Shown: piece after piece, positions 46,201-57,500 of the stretch
Layout: each line of letters starts with the position of its first letter
Numbering within the stretch: position 1 is the stretch's first letter
Origin: Spirodela intermedia
Lineage: Eukaryota > Streptophyta > Magnoliopsida > Alismatales > Araceae
Assembly: GCA_902729315.2 (NCBI GenBank)
Contig: LR746270.1
Span: 7,697,221-7,761,220 of the forward strand
Length of the DNA: 64,000 bases
Direction: 5' to 3'
Program-made: the position numbers and the translations under genes
The notes under the pieces: model-generated
The model's database searches: none
What the model saw: the letters and a program-made list of their open reading frames with translations, nothing else
Told to the model about the DNA's origin: nothing

Positions 46201-49200
46201 AACTCGATCTAATACCCAAAAAACAGTGAAACTTTTATAAACGGTAACTCAGTAAGTGCAGAGACGGTATATGGAAACTAACTGAGTAAAAGAGAACGAC
46301 ATGATAGAAGAAGCATCCGTGGTATTTCTATAAAGTTCAAGGTAGTCGAGGAAAATGATATAGAGAAAAATGAACAAAAATAGGCATAAAAAATGAATAC
46401 TTTCCAGCAAGTTAAATACATAATTGGAGGCGTAATACACCTGGACTATGTTTCATGCGAAACTATACGACAGAGGCCATAAGTATTGAGGGGGCAACAT
46501 CAAGTAGAAAAATATCTTGTTCCGAAGTATGTAACAAGGTCCGGCGGGTGAAGTCAAACTCGAGTCCTAAAGGTGCAAACTAGACCATCAACTTGAAAGG
46601 GCGGCCGAGTGAAGTCAAACTTGTGACCAAAAGAGAAAAACACATGCTGTTTTGACTGATTATCTTACAATCTCCTAAGTATTCCATTTCATGTAGGACC
46701 CTTTCTATCAAAATGCTGGAGCCGTGAACCATCTTTTTACTCCAGTAACTAATCTTCCAAGTCATTTCAATCGGGCACCTAAATGTTGTTTTACATAGCC
46801 ACAAAAACCAGAGCCCATGTGCGTAATATAACAAAGAGAAATGAAATTTTGATGGAGAAGGAAGATAATAAAGAAATCAAATAAGCTTCTCCCCTGTGGA
46901 TCAACTTATACAGATTACACCTCTCAAGTGCGTGACCACTCATGTGTTCTTTTCGTTATCGCACAAGCATTTTTTTGAAAGGATTAATCTTAATTGGCCT
47001 TAAGTCGAACTGGGTTTACACCCGAATAAGCAGTGATAAAAATAGATAAATGACTTATCAACAAAAAAGAAAAAAGTCATAGTCAAGAAGCAAGATAGTT
47101 CATGATTTTGATAGTCCATACAGTTCTTGAGAAAATACAGAGGCTAAAAAAACCAGTAGCAGAGACCAAAATTCACAACAATCCAGATATAACAAAGCAC
47201 GACAACAGAAACTCTCACACCAAACTTTCAATTTATAGAGAAAAAGGATGGACATAGCATTCATATGAGCTTCAACAAATTTGAAACATGAAAAGAACCC
47301 TCTAAACTCAGGTAAGGTATTACGTTCTAGATTGAATAGCAAGATTATAGACATTCAAATAGCTCCTTTAAACTGGAAGATTTCATCTCCGCAAAAATTA
47401 CAAGGAAGGTAAAATATAGCGGCCTCCTAACAGGAAGACCCTCCTTAAGTCATCTTCAAAGCGAGTACGAGGAAAATTACGGTGTGCCATCATTCAAACC
47501 TTCTGCAGCCTCTGTTTTTTCTCATTCATAAGAAAATGAATTGATCCATCGAATCTCGCAAGAGTATCATTGCTAATGCTTTTAGACTGGTCACGTCTGA
47601 TGTCAAGGAAGCTTGGATGAACTTCACAAATAGTTTTATTAAAATCAACTGACATCACGTTTGATGTCTCATGAATCATTTTAATATAGTTGTTAACTTC
47701 CTGCAACCGACGATTCTGCAAAAAAAGAAAAGAAAAGGAAGCATGACCTGAAGAGAGACTTTATGTCTTAGGTAAATAGGATATTTTCCCACTTTTCAAA
47801 ATAAAATATAACCTATTTTTAGGTAAAAAAAAAAAGAATCAAGAACCTTTTCCTTCTGCAGCTCCTGAAGTTTGGACTTCAACTCCCCCAATCTCCTTTG
47901 ACTCAAGTCCTCCTCATCAAGTAAATGAGAAGAAAATTTTCCGATAAGGGTGCCTGTTAGTTCCCCATGTATCTGAAATATGTGTGACTGAACATCTAAA
48001 AATTGTCTCAACCTTGCATCTCTCTTTGATCTCAGTTCCAACGCTGCAGGCATAATCACGGCTACCTGCTCTTTGAGAGTTCCTTTTGGTTTTTCCAACT
48101 AAGTAGACATTAAATTTTTATAGAGAAAATTCAATTAAAGGTAAGATAAAAATGTAATAGAAAATATTCAAGTATCCATTAATTACCAAAGCTAAGAATA
48201 AAGAGAGAAAGCATTGAGTGTGGTCAAACCAACCCTAGAGAATGATTCATGTTCCCCAAGGGACTGGATGAGTCTGGATACTTCAGCCTCGGCTTCTGCC
48301 AGCGTCTGACACAAGTCTGTCTTCTGCTTTCTTGCTTGGTCGACTTTCCTCCTGTATATGTCAAGACACTCCTGCTCAAGCTGTAATATCATCTTGTCCC
48401 TTTCAGTATCACTCTCGCCAATTTCATCCCACAAATTCTGGTTTCATAGACAGCTGATGTCAAATATTTTGTAATCGAAATAACATTCACAAAGATAGCA
48501 TATGCAGGGACACTTCATAAATAACATGTGAACTAGTGAAGTATTGAGAAAAAAGTATAAAATGAATCTGTCATCACCAGCACTGTGCACTCTGTTGTTG
48601 AGAATCTGCAGTTATTTACTGAAGTTTGTGCATCACCTTCAAACCAACAGGAATGCAGTCGATGCTATACAGCATTCTATAGAATTTCTACATCAAGAAA
48701 ACAGTTTCTCTACTTTTATGTGAACAATCTTCAGCATGACACCTGAGAAGAAAGAGCAGACCTAGACATCGACGAATTGAAAAAGCATGTTTTACAAATG
48801 CGTAACGCTAAGTTATTGATGAAAAGTGTATAAAATAGCCGCAGAGATCAGGGAAGGAATGTTACTAAAAAAAAAGAGTTATCGCTGAAAAAAATTTGGA
48901 AAAAAACAACAGGAAGACGTCAAAAAATTAACGTCTAAATGATAGTAACTTTCCAAACATGGACCAGAAAAGAAGTAAATATTTCCGTTTCACATCCCAT
49001 TGGCGAACTGAAACAAAGAAAACTGGCTGAGATAGTCGGTTAAAAGATAGACAGAGGGGAGAGAGGGAGAGACTGGTAAAGACGATATTTTGGCTTAGAT
49101 ACGGGTAAATACAATAATTCTTGAGCAAGGCTCCAAGCGGTAACGAGCATAGAAACACCTTCACAATTCTCACCTGGTGATCTGTAACAAATAAATCCCT

Positions 49201-49475
49201 GAGATCTCCTCCGGAATTTAACCCAGGAACAACATAAAAGGCAGCTAAAGAAAAGGAAAACAAGAAATGTATGGAACTAATAATTTTTATACTGATTTCC
49301 ATGCCTTTCATCAATCACCATCATCATCAACGGTGGGGAACCCACGAAAGTGTTTTCAAGAAATGGGCCGTGAACAACTCAAACATCGAATTCACAACAC
49401 CTGTAACTCCTTGAGCATGGCCCCGCACGTAGTGGTCTCCGCGTGCGGGGGGAGGACCAGTTGGAGACGAGACAT
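42805..49475 (-). CDS. MAP65: 65-kDa microtubule-associated protein (MAP65/PRC1/Ase1)
   Basis: Predicted 588-residue microtubule bundler that cross-links antiparallel microtubules in interphase arrays, spindle midzone and phragmoplast. Eleven coding exons (minus): 49475-49401, 48437-48234, 48098-47847, 47715-47500, 46130-45975, 45878-45719, 45220-45069, 44343-44256, 43566-43493, 43412-43338, 43119-42805. The joined product starts [20 protein letters not shown], continues [20 protein letters not shown], and is mostly coiled coil. The conserved microtubule-binding segment is [19 protein letters not shown] with [19 protein letters not shown]. The basic tail includes [19 protein letters not shown] and [12 protein letters not shown]. 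Length equals Arabidopsis MAP65-1 (587), and the tail suggests the MAP65-1/6/7/8 side of the family rather than the long-tailed MAP65-3. First and last exons are GC-rich, inner exons AT-rich. The exact paralogue is not resolved. Confidence 0.93.
43190..43283. repeat. Compound (GAT)n-(GATA)n-(GA)n microsatellite in MAP65 intron 10
   Basis: About seven GAT units pass into about fifteen GATA units and then a short GA run. The array lies between coding exons 10 and 11 of MAP65 and occupies nearly half of that intron. Confidence 0.9.
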
Positions 49476-50619
49476 CCCCCCTGCCGACGCCGAGAGGGAG
49501 AGAGACAGACGGTGTGGAGATGAAACCCTAGGGATCGGAGGTTGATCGCCTTCGCGGTTCGCCGTGTAGACGCGGGACGATTCGAGGCAGTGGAGAGGCA
49601 ATTGCGAGGAGTATCGGAAGAACGGAAGGAGTGGTTCTCTGTCGGGCAAGTGAAGGTGGCGGAGTCGTCGCCGGCGAGACCTCGGCTTTGCCTTCCCCCC
49701 TTCCCCTTCTTCCCCCGCCCACCGCCGCCCCTTGCCTTTCTTTGCTCTCCAACTTCGCCATCTCCAGTTTGAACTGCCGGTGGCGCCAAGAACCGACGAC
49801 CACCGGAGATCGTCGATAACGTTGCATGATGGTCCCGCGGGACACCCCACCGCGATGATGTGTCACCGAGCTATGACCCACATCCAGCAACAAACATCGT
49901 GAAGCCCGGCTCAAAACTGAAGAAAAGACCGGAAAATAGACTATCACCGAAAGGTCAGGGCCCATTTGTCCACAGAAAAGCCCGGAGAATGAGATCCGGG
50001 CCGAACCCTCAAATAGCCCAGGCTCAGGCCCGATAACCAATCCGAGAGAGAGAGAACCAGGAAAATGAGAAGAACGGGCCTCATATTGAAGTCCAAAACG
50101 GAAAGGACCAAGATTACCGGCCCAGACTGGGCTTTTCAAGTCCCTTATACCCTCCCTCTCTGTCTGTCTGTCTCTCTCTTTTAAGTCATGTGATAATTGC
50201 ACCATATCAATTAACAAAATCAGGCCAGGGTACTTGGCTCTATAAGAAAGCCCGATAAATTACGAGCCCAGGACAATTCGACGCCATCAAGCCCGAGCGA
50301 GCAATCCCACTCCCGTCCTGAAGCGCTACTACGCGTAGTCATAAGTCTACATTATTTTATATAAGTCATAATGTTTACAATAAAATTCTGTAAATCAAAA
50401 TGAAAATGGATTGAGGAAGATATTTCTACGTCGAGGAAAATAAATAGGGAATTCATTTCCCATTATTAATTTATAAACACATATAAAATTAGGGGCTTGT
50501 GATCGAGTTGTGTTTTCCCTTATTTTGTATGGATTATAAAATTCATTGATTGTAAATATAAATAAATATACAATATTGACGTCAATATTACTCAGCTACA
50601 TGTCAACCCCCACAATCAG

Positions 50620-50621
<2 letters not shown>

Positions 50622-50658
<37 letters not shown>
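50622..50658. repeat. (CT)n microsatellite
   Basis: About 18 CT units lie immediately left of the first copy of the 157-bp-spaced duplication. A second pyrimidine-rich tract (about 50782-50840) separates the copies, and a GA tract follows the second copy. Confidence 0.9.
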
Positions 50659-50661
<3 letters not shown>

Positions 50662-50704
50662 GTATTCTATCTCATGTCTTATCATATCGTCTGATAGCCG
50701 TAGA

Positions 50705-50935
50705 CGTTCATCGTTCATAAATCACCCTTGCCCACAACTTCCTTTTCCTTTTTAGTTCACTGTAATTAGAAATAGAGTCTATCTCTCGCTCTCACTCTCT
50801 CGCTCTCACTCTCTCGCTCTCGCTCTCTCTCTCTCGCTCGTGTGTGATATCATGTCGTCTGATTGCATCGTTCACAAATCACCCTTGCCCACAAGTTCCT
50901 TTTCCTGTTTTGTTCACTGTAATTAGAGAGAGAGA
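50705..50935. repeat. Local duplication, 157-bp spacing
   Basis: A segment of about 65 bases is present twice at an offset of exactly 157. It starts with ATCGTTCAxAAATCACCC at 50710 and 50867 and ends with GTTCACTGTAATTAGA at 50755 and 50912. The copies differ at only a few positions and are separated by CT-rich tracts. Confidence 0.8.
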
Positions 50936-51299
50936 GAGAGAGAGATGCAGTCATTCCACAGTCGTTCGTAGTGAGAAGAGATCCGGTCGCGGGACACGGC
51001 GGAGGTACGATCGCCGGCCGGGGAGGCAGAGACCGGGCACAGCGGCTGCCGGCGGAGGAGAGAAGCTTCGCGGGGAAGAGAAGGATTGCCCTACGTACGT
51101 CAAGCGTATACCGACCGTCACAAGTAGACGCAATCGCCAACGCTGATTGAGCCCACACAGGGCCACCGCTTCTTCTCTCTCCTGCACTCGCCAGCGTACT
51201 CCTTCCTTCCTCCCCGTAAGATGCTAGTATTCCCTACCGTCATTCAATTCTTCCACAGACAGATATGCAGATATTTAGTCAGAGAGACGAAGTTAGTCG

Positions 51300-51770
51300 A
51301 GAGAGAGAGAGAGAGGGTTCTGAGATTGCAGCAAATTTAATCGAACTACCAATATTTTCATACGGGTGCATGAGTGATTGTTCGTATGTCTGGCCTCATT
51401 TAATCCACACAAAATCAAGGATTTATGGGAGAGAGAGAGAGAGAGGGAGAGAGCTGATTGTTCATTATGTTGATAATCGAAGCACCAACTTTGGTATTAA
51501 GGATACGTAGGTGATTCTTCAAATGAGTAGCATTGTTTACTTCCCCCAGAATCAAGGACATAGAGAGACAGAGCTTATGTGTGTGTGGGTTTGTGTGTGT
51601 GTGTGTGTGAGAGAGAGAGAGCTTCTTGCTCATAATCTAGATAATCAGCGCACCAACTTACGTATAAAGGATACTTAGGTGATCCTCCAAATGTATACCA
51701 TTGTTAGTTTCCCCCAGGATCAAGGGCATAGAGAGACAGATTGTGAGAGAGAGAGAGAGAGAGAGAGAGA
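51300..51770. repeat. Degenerate tandem repeat, about 168-bp unit, two to three copies
   Basis: Two clear copies lie at an offset of 168 (GCACCAACTT at 51482 and 51650; CCCCCAG at 51543 and 51711). Each is preceded by a GA run and a TGATAATC/AGATAATC segment and followed by an AGAGAGACAGA run. A weaker third copy lies to the left (about 51300-51440, offset about 137) and shares AATCGAAC and AATCAAGGA landmarks. GT and GA microsatellites occur at the unit junctions. Confidence 0.75.
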
Positions 51771-53217
51771 TTTATCGTCGAATTGTCATCCTTTTTGCTA
51801 TTGATACGGAAGAGATTCTTATGAATACTACCCATATGTGTAAGTGAATAAGTTACAATCTGAACTCCTCTCTCTCTCTCTCATACCCATAAGAAAAAAA
51901 GATAACCCGACTGCTATCTTGTGGGGGGGATGACCCAGGAGAGATGGGACAGTCAGGAACCCGGCCTCGACGCTGATGAGGCATGTCGTCTGTACTCCAA
52001 GTCGTAGTCTTCAGTGGCAGTTGGCTGCAATCAGTGAGAGATTGTGGAATAATTGAAGAGTTCCAGCCAAGGGAGACGGTGTACTCCCCTCAATGATGCC
52101 TCCTCAAGGGAGCCGTGTGGCGATGATAACAGGTTGATGGAAAAGATGAACTGCGTGAAAGAGATGTTCCTCTCTCTCTCTCTATCTCTCTCTTTCAGAG
52201 GCACTGGACAGGCAACAGAGTCCATTGCGAAGGGGACATGACCCTGCCAATCAAACGCCAACCGGATTTATCCGAAACCTCAACTGAACAAAACCAAGCT
52301 TTTTTTCTCAAGTTTCTTCTCTTCTCGTCAGCTTCACATTCTTGGGATTGGTGTAACCATCGCCTCGTCGCCGTCGGCCTCCTCCGGCGACGGTGACCGG
52401 ATTATAACCTGCGACTGAGATGGATGTGATGGATGGATCCTCTCTCTCTCTCTCTCTCTCTCGTGCGTATAAGAAATGTCCGGCGACCCATGTCTCATTT
52501 TCCATGTAGCATACCCATCTCTATCGTTATAATCATGGTTCTCTCCCATCTAGATGTGGGTTCACTGTCAGCGGCTGTTGTCAGGACTCCCATCCAAAGA
52601 TGGATACAGAGGGATCGATAGAGGTAGAAATCGAGAGAGACGTTTGTAGAGAGAACTAGAGAGAGAACTAGAGAGAGAACTAGAGAGAGAAATAGATAGA
52701 GTGACGGGAAGAGATGGGGATAGAGTTCGAGAGAGGAAAGCGGAGAGAAAGAGATGGAGTGAAAGGAAGGAGAGAGAGAGAGAGAGAGTTATTGAGGTGG
52801 GCCATGTGGACGAAGCCCCATAGTCCGGAGGGCAACTAAACAAAACGAAGTCCACGGGCTGGAGGTGCTGTACATCCATGGAGGCGAGCCGAGGGGAAGC
52901 TTCTCAGCTGCAGGGTAGCTGCCGTACGTTGGCGACCCCCTTTCCTTCCCCACGCCGTTCTTCTTACCGAGTAGTACTCTGTGTGATAGACATGGGAACG
53001 GAGCACACGGGTCTTCTCTCTTTCTAGGGGAAAAAAAATTCGGATCGTACGAATTCTACACAATTCAAGCATTTTACCATGTGGGTTTCCTTCATGCTTG
53101 GGGTCTAATCCTACTCATATCATTTTCTCTTCAATGGAGTGAGTAGTTATGGAATAAATTTCCTCATCTGACAAAGAAAATAATGTGTAGATACTCAGAT
53201 AAATACTTCTATATACG

Positions 53218-53255
53218 GAGAGAGAGAGAGAGAGAGAAGGGGGGGGGGGGGGGGG
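53218..53255. repeat. GA tract followed by a 17-base G run
   Basis: A (GA)n tract passes directly into about 17 consecutive G residues. This is uncommon in plant nuclear DNA and also prone to sequencing or assembly length error. Confidence 0.8.
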
Positions 53256-54453
53256 AAATGTTAGTTGAAGGGCTTGTGGGGAATTGAAGAGTTGATGGCA
53301 GGATATCCAACGATTGACCGTGGATTTTTTCCCTTAATTGCACCATTTCATCATTGGTATCCATGAACAAATCCACAAGTCAACAGCTTAGAGAATATCA
53401 CACTTGAACGTCATAATTCTGATTATTTGCCTTTTTACTCACGTCTCCATTAGTAGAGAGAGAGAGGGAGAGAAAAGGGGGTGTGTGATGTGGACTTGCC
53501 TAAAAATGTATTACGAAAACAAAAAATAAAATCATTTTCTCCAAATTGCCAATCCCATGTTGAGCATCATCGACTTTCTAATCCATCTCATTGTAATCGA
53601 TTTCCCTACGCTTGAACTCCAAAAATATTATAACTAGGAATTTATTTTTCTCAATGAGAAAAATAAACCAAGGTGAAATGCTTGGCTAATTAATCAATCA
53701 AAGTTTTGTAGAACAAAATACCCTCGCTTAATCCTCGACTAATAAATCAACCAAGGAGAAATCCTCCACTGACCCGCTCACATTAGGAATTATCAATATG
53801 GACCACCTTTGCATTGCTCCATATCGAAATAATTGGGGGGGGAGAGGGAAATTTCCAATATTGATGAGACTCATTTGGAAGGATCCGACCCGATTATGGG
53901 ACCGATATGATAGTCCTTCGGGTTGGGCAGGTTGACTGGTATAACAGAAGGGGAGTCCCCTCCTCCCCCCCCCCTGGTGGTTGCCTCCTTCCTTCTTCCA
54001 CACCTTCAACATCTATCGCTACTTCCATGAGAAAAACTCGCAGATGTCTCCCGGCGTGACGTGGAAAACCTGAAGAAGCCTCCCATGGGCCGTCCTCCTC
54101 TCTCTCGAGGCCCCCCGCGCCGCCGCAGCTGGGTAGAAAGAGAGTGTTCAGTCAGTCACAGACACGGAATCAGCTCAGACTCCTAGAGAAAGAGGAGGAA
54201 GAAGAAGAAGAAGAAGAGGAGCACCGCGTTGTTGAAGGATTCTTGGGGACGATGGCGCAGCCGCCGTGTTAGAGAGACGGGCGAGCCGGGGCTTCCCTGG
54301 CCCTCCATGTCGTCGGGGCTGCTACTCCATCCGCCGCCACCGCCGCCGTCGCCGCCGTCGCCGCCGCCCGCCTGAGGGTCGCCGCCGCATAGTGTTGCCG
54401 GAGAGCTTGGGAGGGTTCTTCTCAGAATGGCGGAAGGTTCGCAGTCGAGCGTT

Positions 54454-54458
<5 letters not shown>

Positions 54459-54485
<27 letters not shown>
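54459..54485. repeat. (CT)n microsatellite in the ABCC leader
   Basis: About 13 CT units lie 45-70 bases upstream of the main ATG of the ABCC gene, either in its 5' UTR or in a short leader intron. Confidence 0.9.
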
Positions 54486-54487
<2 letters not shown>

Positions 54488-54531
54488 GTTTTCTCTGCTA
54501 GATGTGTTTCTCTCTCCATCTAGCAGGGGAG

Positions 54532-57500
54532 ATGCCGTGGCTGTGCGGGGGGCAGTTCCGGCTGGGCTCGTCCTGCACGCAGAGGAGCATCGTGGATGTC
54601 CTCAACCTGCTGTTCCTCCTCTCCTTCTGCGCGGCGCTCGTCGCCAAGTCCTTCAAAAAGCAGTACACCAGGGACTGCGTCTTCGTGGTGGTGTCCGTCT
54701 GCTGCACCCTCACGGGGTTCGCCTACTTCGCCGCCGGCTTCTGGGCCATTCTCCACGGTGGCGGCGGCGGCGCCCCCCTCGGCAGCGCCGCGGGGGCGGG
54801 GCTGCACTGGACCTGGGCGGTGTACTTCGTGAGGGGGCTCGTGTGGGTGGCGCTGGCGGCGTCCCTGCAGATCCAGCTGACCAAGTGGATGAAGGTGCTG
54901 GTCTCCCTCTGGTGGGTCTCCTTCTCCCTCCTCGTCTCCGCCCTCAACGTGGAGACCCTCGCGAGGACCCACAGCTTCCATATCCTGGACATGGTCTCCT
55001 GGCCGGTGAACCTGCTGCTGCTATTCTGCGCCGTCGCCGTCGCCGGCAACCTCTTCGACCATGGCGCCGGCGGCGCCGGCGGCCTCTCACACCCGCTGCT
55101 AGGCGGCGCCGGCGAGATCGCCGGCGGCCACCGGAAGTCAGAGCTCGCCCGCGCCGGCCTCCTCAGCCGGCTCACCTTCTCCTGGATGAACCCGCTCCTC
55201 CGTGCGGGCTCCCGCAAGCCGCTGAACCTCGACGTCGTGCCGGCGCTGGACTGCGACGACGGCGCCCTCCGCGCCGGCGAGCTCTTCCTCCACGCCTGGA
55301 ACGGCGTCCTCCAGGGAAAGAGCTTCTCAATAACCAGCAACCTGGTCGTTCTCACGCTAGCCCGCTGCTACGCCAAGGAGATGGCACTGGTAGGGGTCTA
55401 CGCCTTCCTCCGCACCGTCGCCGTTGTGTTCCTCCCAGTGCTCCTCTACGCCTTCGTCCGCTTCTCCGACGGCGGCGGTGGCGCCGCCCCCCCGGGGGTG
55501 CTCCTCGTGGCCTGCCTCCTGGCGGTGAAGCTCGTAGAGTCCCTCTCGCAGCGGCACTGGTTCTTCGACTCCCGGCGCTTCGGCATGCGCATGCGGTCCG
55601 CGCTAGTGGCGGCCATCTTCCGCAAGCAGCTCCGCCTGTCGAGCCGCGGGCGACGCCGCCACTCCCGCGGGGAGATCGTCAGCTACATCGCCGTCGACGC
55701 CTATCGCCTGGCGGAGTTCCCCTGGTGGTTCCACATGGCCTGGAGCCTCCCCCTGCAGCTCCTCCTCGGCGTTGCCGTCCTCTTCGGCATCGTCGGCCTC
55801 GGCGTGCTCCCCGGCCTGGTGCCGCTCGTCCTCTTCGGCGTCCTCAACCTGCCCTTCGCCAAGATCCTGCAGCGCTGCCAGTCGCGGGTGGTGGCAGCGC
55901 AGGACGAGCGCCTCCGCGCCACCTCGGAGATCCTCAACAGCATGAAGATCATCAAGCTGCAGGCGTGGGAGGAGAAGTTCAGGAGCGTGATCCAGGCACT
56001 GCGGGACGCCGAGTTCAGGTGGCTCGCGGAGGCCCAGATTAAAAAAGCCTACGGCAGCGGGCTCTACTGGATGTCCCCGACCTTCGTCTCCGCCGTGGTC
56101 TTCGCCGGCTGCGCCGCGCTGGGGACGGCGCCGCTGGACGCCGGCACCATCTTCACCGTCCTGGCGACGCTCCGCGTCATGGCGGAGCCGGCGAAGATGC
56201 TGCCGGAGGTGCTCTCCGTGATGATCCAGACCAAGGTCTCCCTCGACCGCCTCGACGCCTTCCTCCGGGAGGAGGAGCTCAACGACGAGGACGTCCTCCG
56301 GCGGAGCGCCGCCCCGGGAAGCTCCGACGTGAGCGTCTGCATCACCGCCGGCGACTTCTGCTGGGAACCCGATGCCCCCGCCCCAACCCTCCGGGGCGTC
56401 CACCTCGCCACCACCCGCGGCCAGAAGATCGCCGTCTGCGGCCCAGTCGGCGCTGGCAAGTCCTCCCTCCTCGCCGCCGTCCTCGGCGAGATCCCCAAGA
56501 TCGCTGGCACAGTGAGCAAACCATCCTTAGATCTCCTCCTTCCTCCGCTTCCCTGCAAGAAAAAAAAACCATGAAAAACGAAGGAAAGGAAACCCTAACC
56601 GAGCTCGCCGGCGCCGCAGGTGGAAGTGTTCGGATCGATCGCGTACGTCTCGCAGAGCTCCTGGATCCAGAGCGGGACGATCAGAGACAACATCCTCTTT
56701 GGGCGGCCGATGAACAAGGCGAGGTACGAGCTCGCCGTCAGGGCCTGCGCGCTGGGCAAGGACCTAGAGAACTTCGACCATGGCGACCTCACGGAGATCG
56801 GCCAGCGGGGGATCAACCTCAGCGGCGGCCAGAAGCAGAGGGTCCAGCTCGCCAGGGCCGTCTACAGCGACGCCGACATCTACCTTCTCGACGACCCCTT
56901 CAGCGCCGTCGACGCCCACACCGCCTCCATCCTCTTCCACGTGAGCATCCCCTCCGCCGCCGCCACTCCGCTGCCCGCCGCCGCCGCCGCCAGCCAAGCT
57001 GATCTCTTCTGTGGATTGCAGGACTGCGTGATGGCGGCGCTGAGGAAGAAGACGGTCATCCTGGTCACCCACCAGGTCGAGTTCCTGACAGAGACGGACA
57101 AAATCCTGGTAAATGAATCATCCCCCACTTCCTGCACATCATCGTCTTCGTCGTCAAGAACTCACCGCCGCTGACCGTGGAAAAGCGCTCCCTCCCTCTG
57201 GCAGGTGATGGAGGGAGGGAGGATCACGCAGTCGGGGACCTACGAGGAGCTCCTCAAGTCCGGGACGGCGTTCGAGCAGCTGGTCAACGCCCACCAGTCG
57301 GCGCTGGCGGTGCTCGACTCCGTGGAGAATAGGTACTACTGCAAAGGCGCCACCGCGACGGAACCGGAGCAGAAAGACCCCGCCGTTGCCGGCAAGGCGG
57401 CGCCGCCTGCCGCCGCCGCCGCCAAGGGCCTGTCGAAGACCCAACTGACGGCGGAGGAGGAGAAGGAGATGGGAAACCTGGGTTGGAAGCCGTACGCCGA

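Larger units (their letters stand above)
49476..54531. other. Intergenic between MAP65 and ABCC 5' ends
   Basis: This 5 kb head-to-head interval holds the MAP65 leader and promoter (about 49476-50100) and the ABCC promoter and leader (from about 54100). Between them are many GA/CT microsatellites and two local duplications listed separately. Open frames here are low-complexity or domain-free. I recognise no gene. Confidence 0.55.

Noticed and set aside
46500-46625. Two GTGAAGTCAAACT segments about 95 bases apart in MAP65 intron 4
   Set aside because: The shared block is too short to call a repeat family or a tRNA-like element.
49379-50217. Several minus-strand frames upstream of MAP65, up to 229 codons
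   Set aside because: They overlap the MAP65 first exon and leader in other frames or extend into its promoter. Only the frame with MSRLQ...ETTTCGAM joins the rest of MAP65.
54486-56042. 518-codon plus-strand frame overlapping the first ABCC exon in another frame
   Set aside because: It is Arg/Pro/Gly-rich with no domain. The alternative frame encodes a clean ABCC transporter across the same bases.
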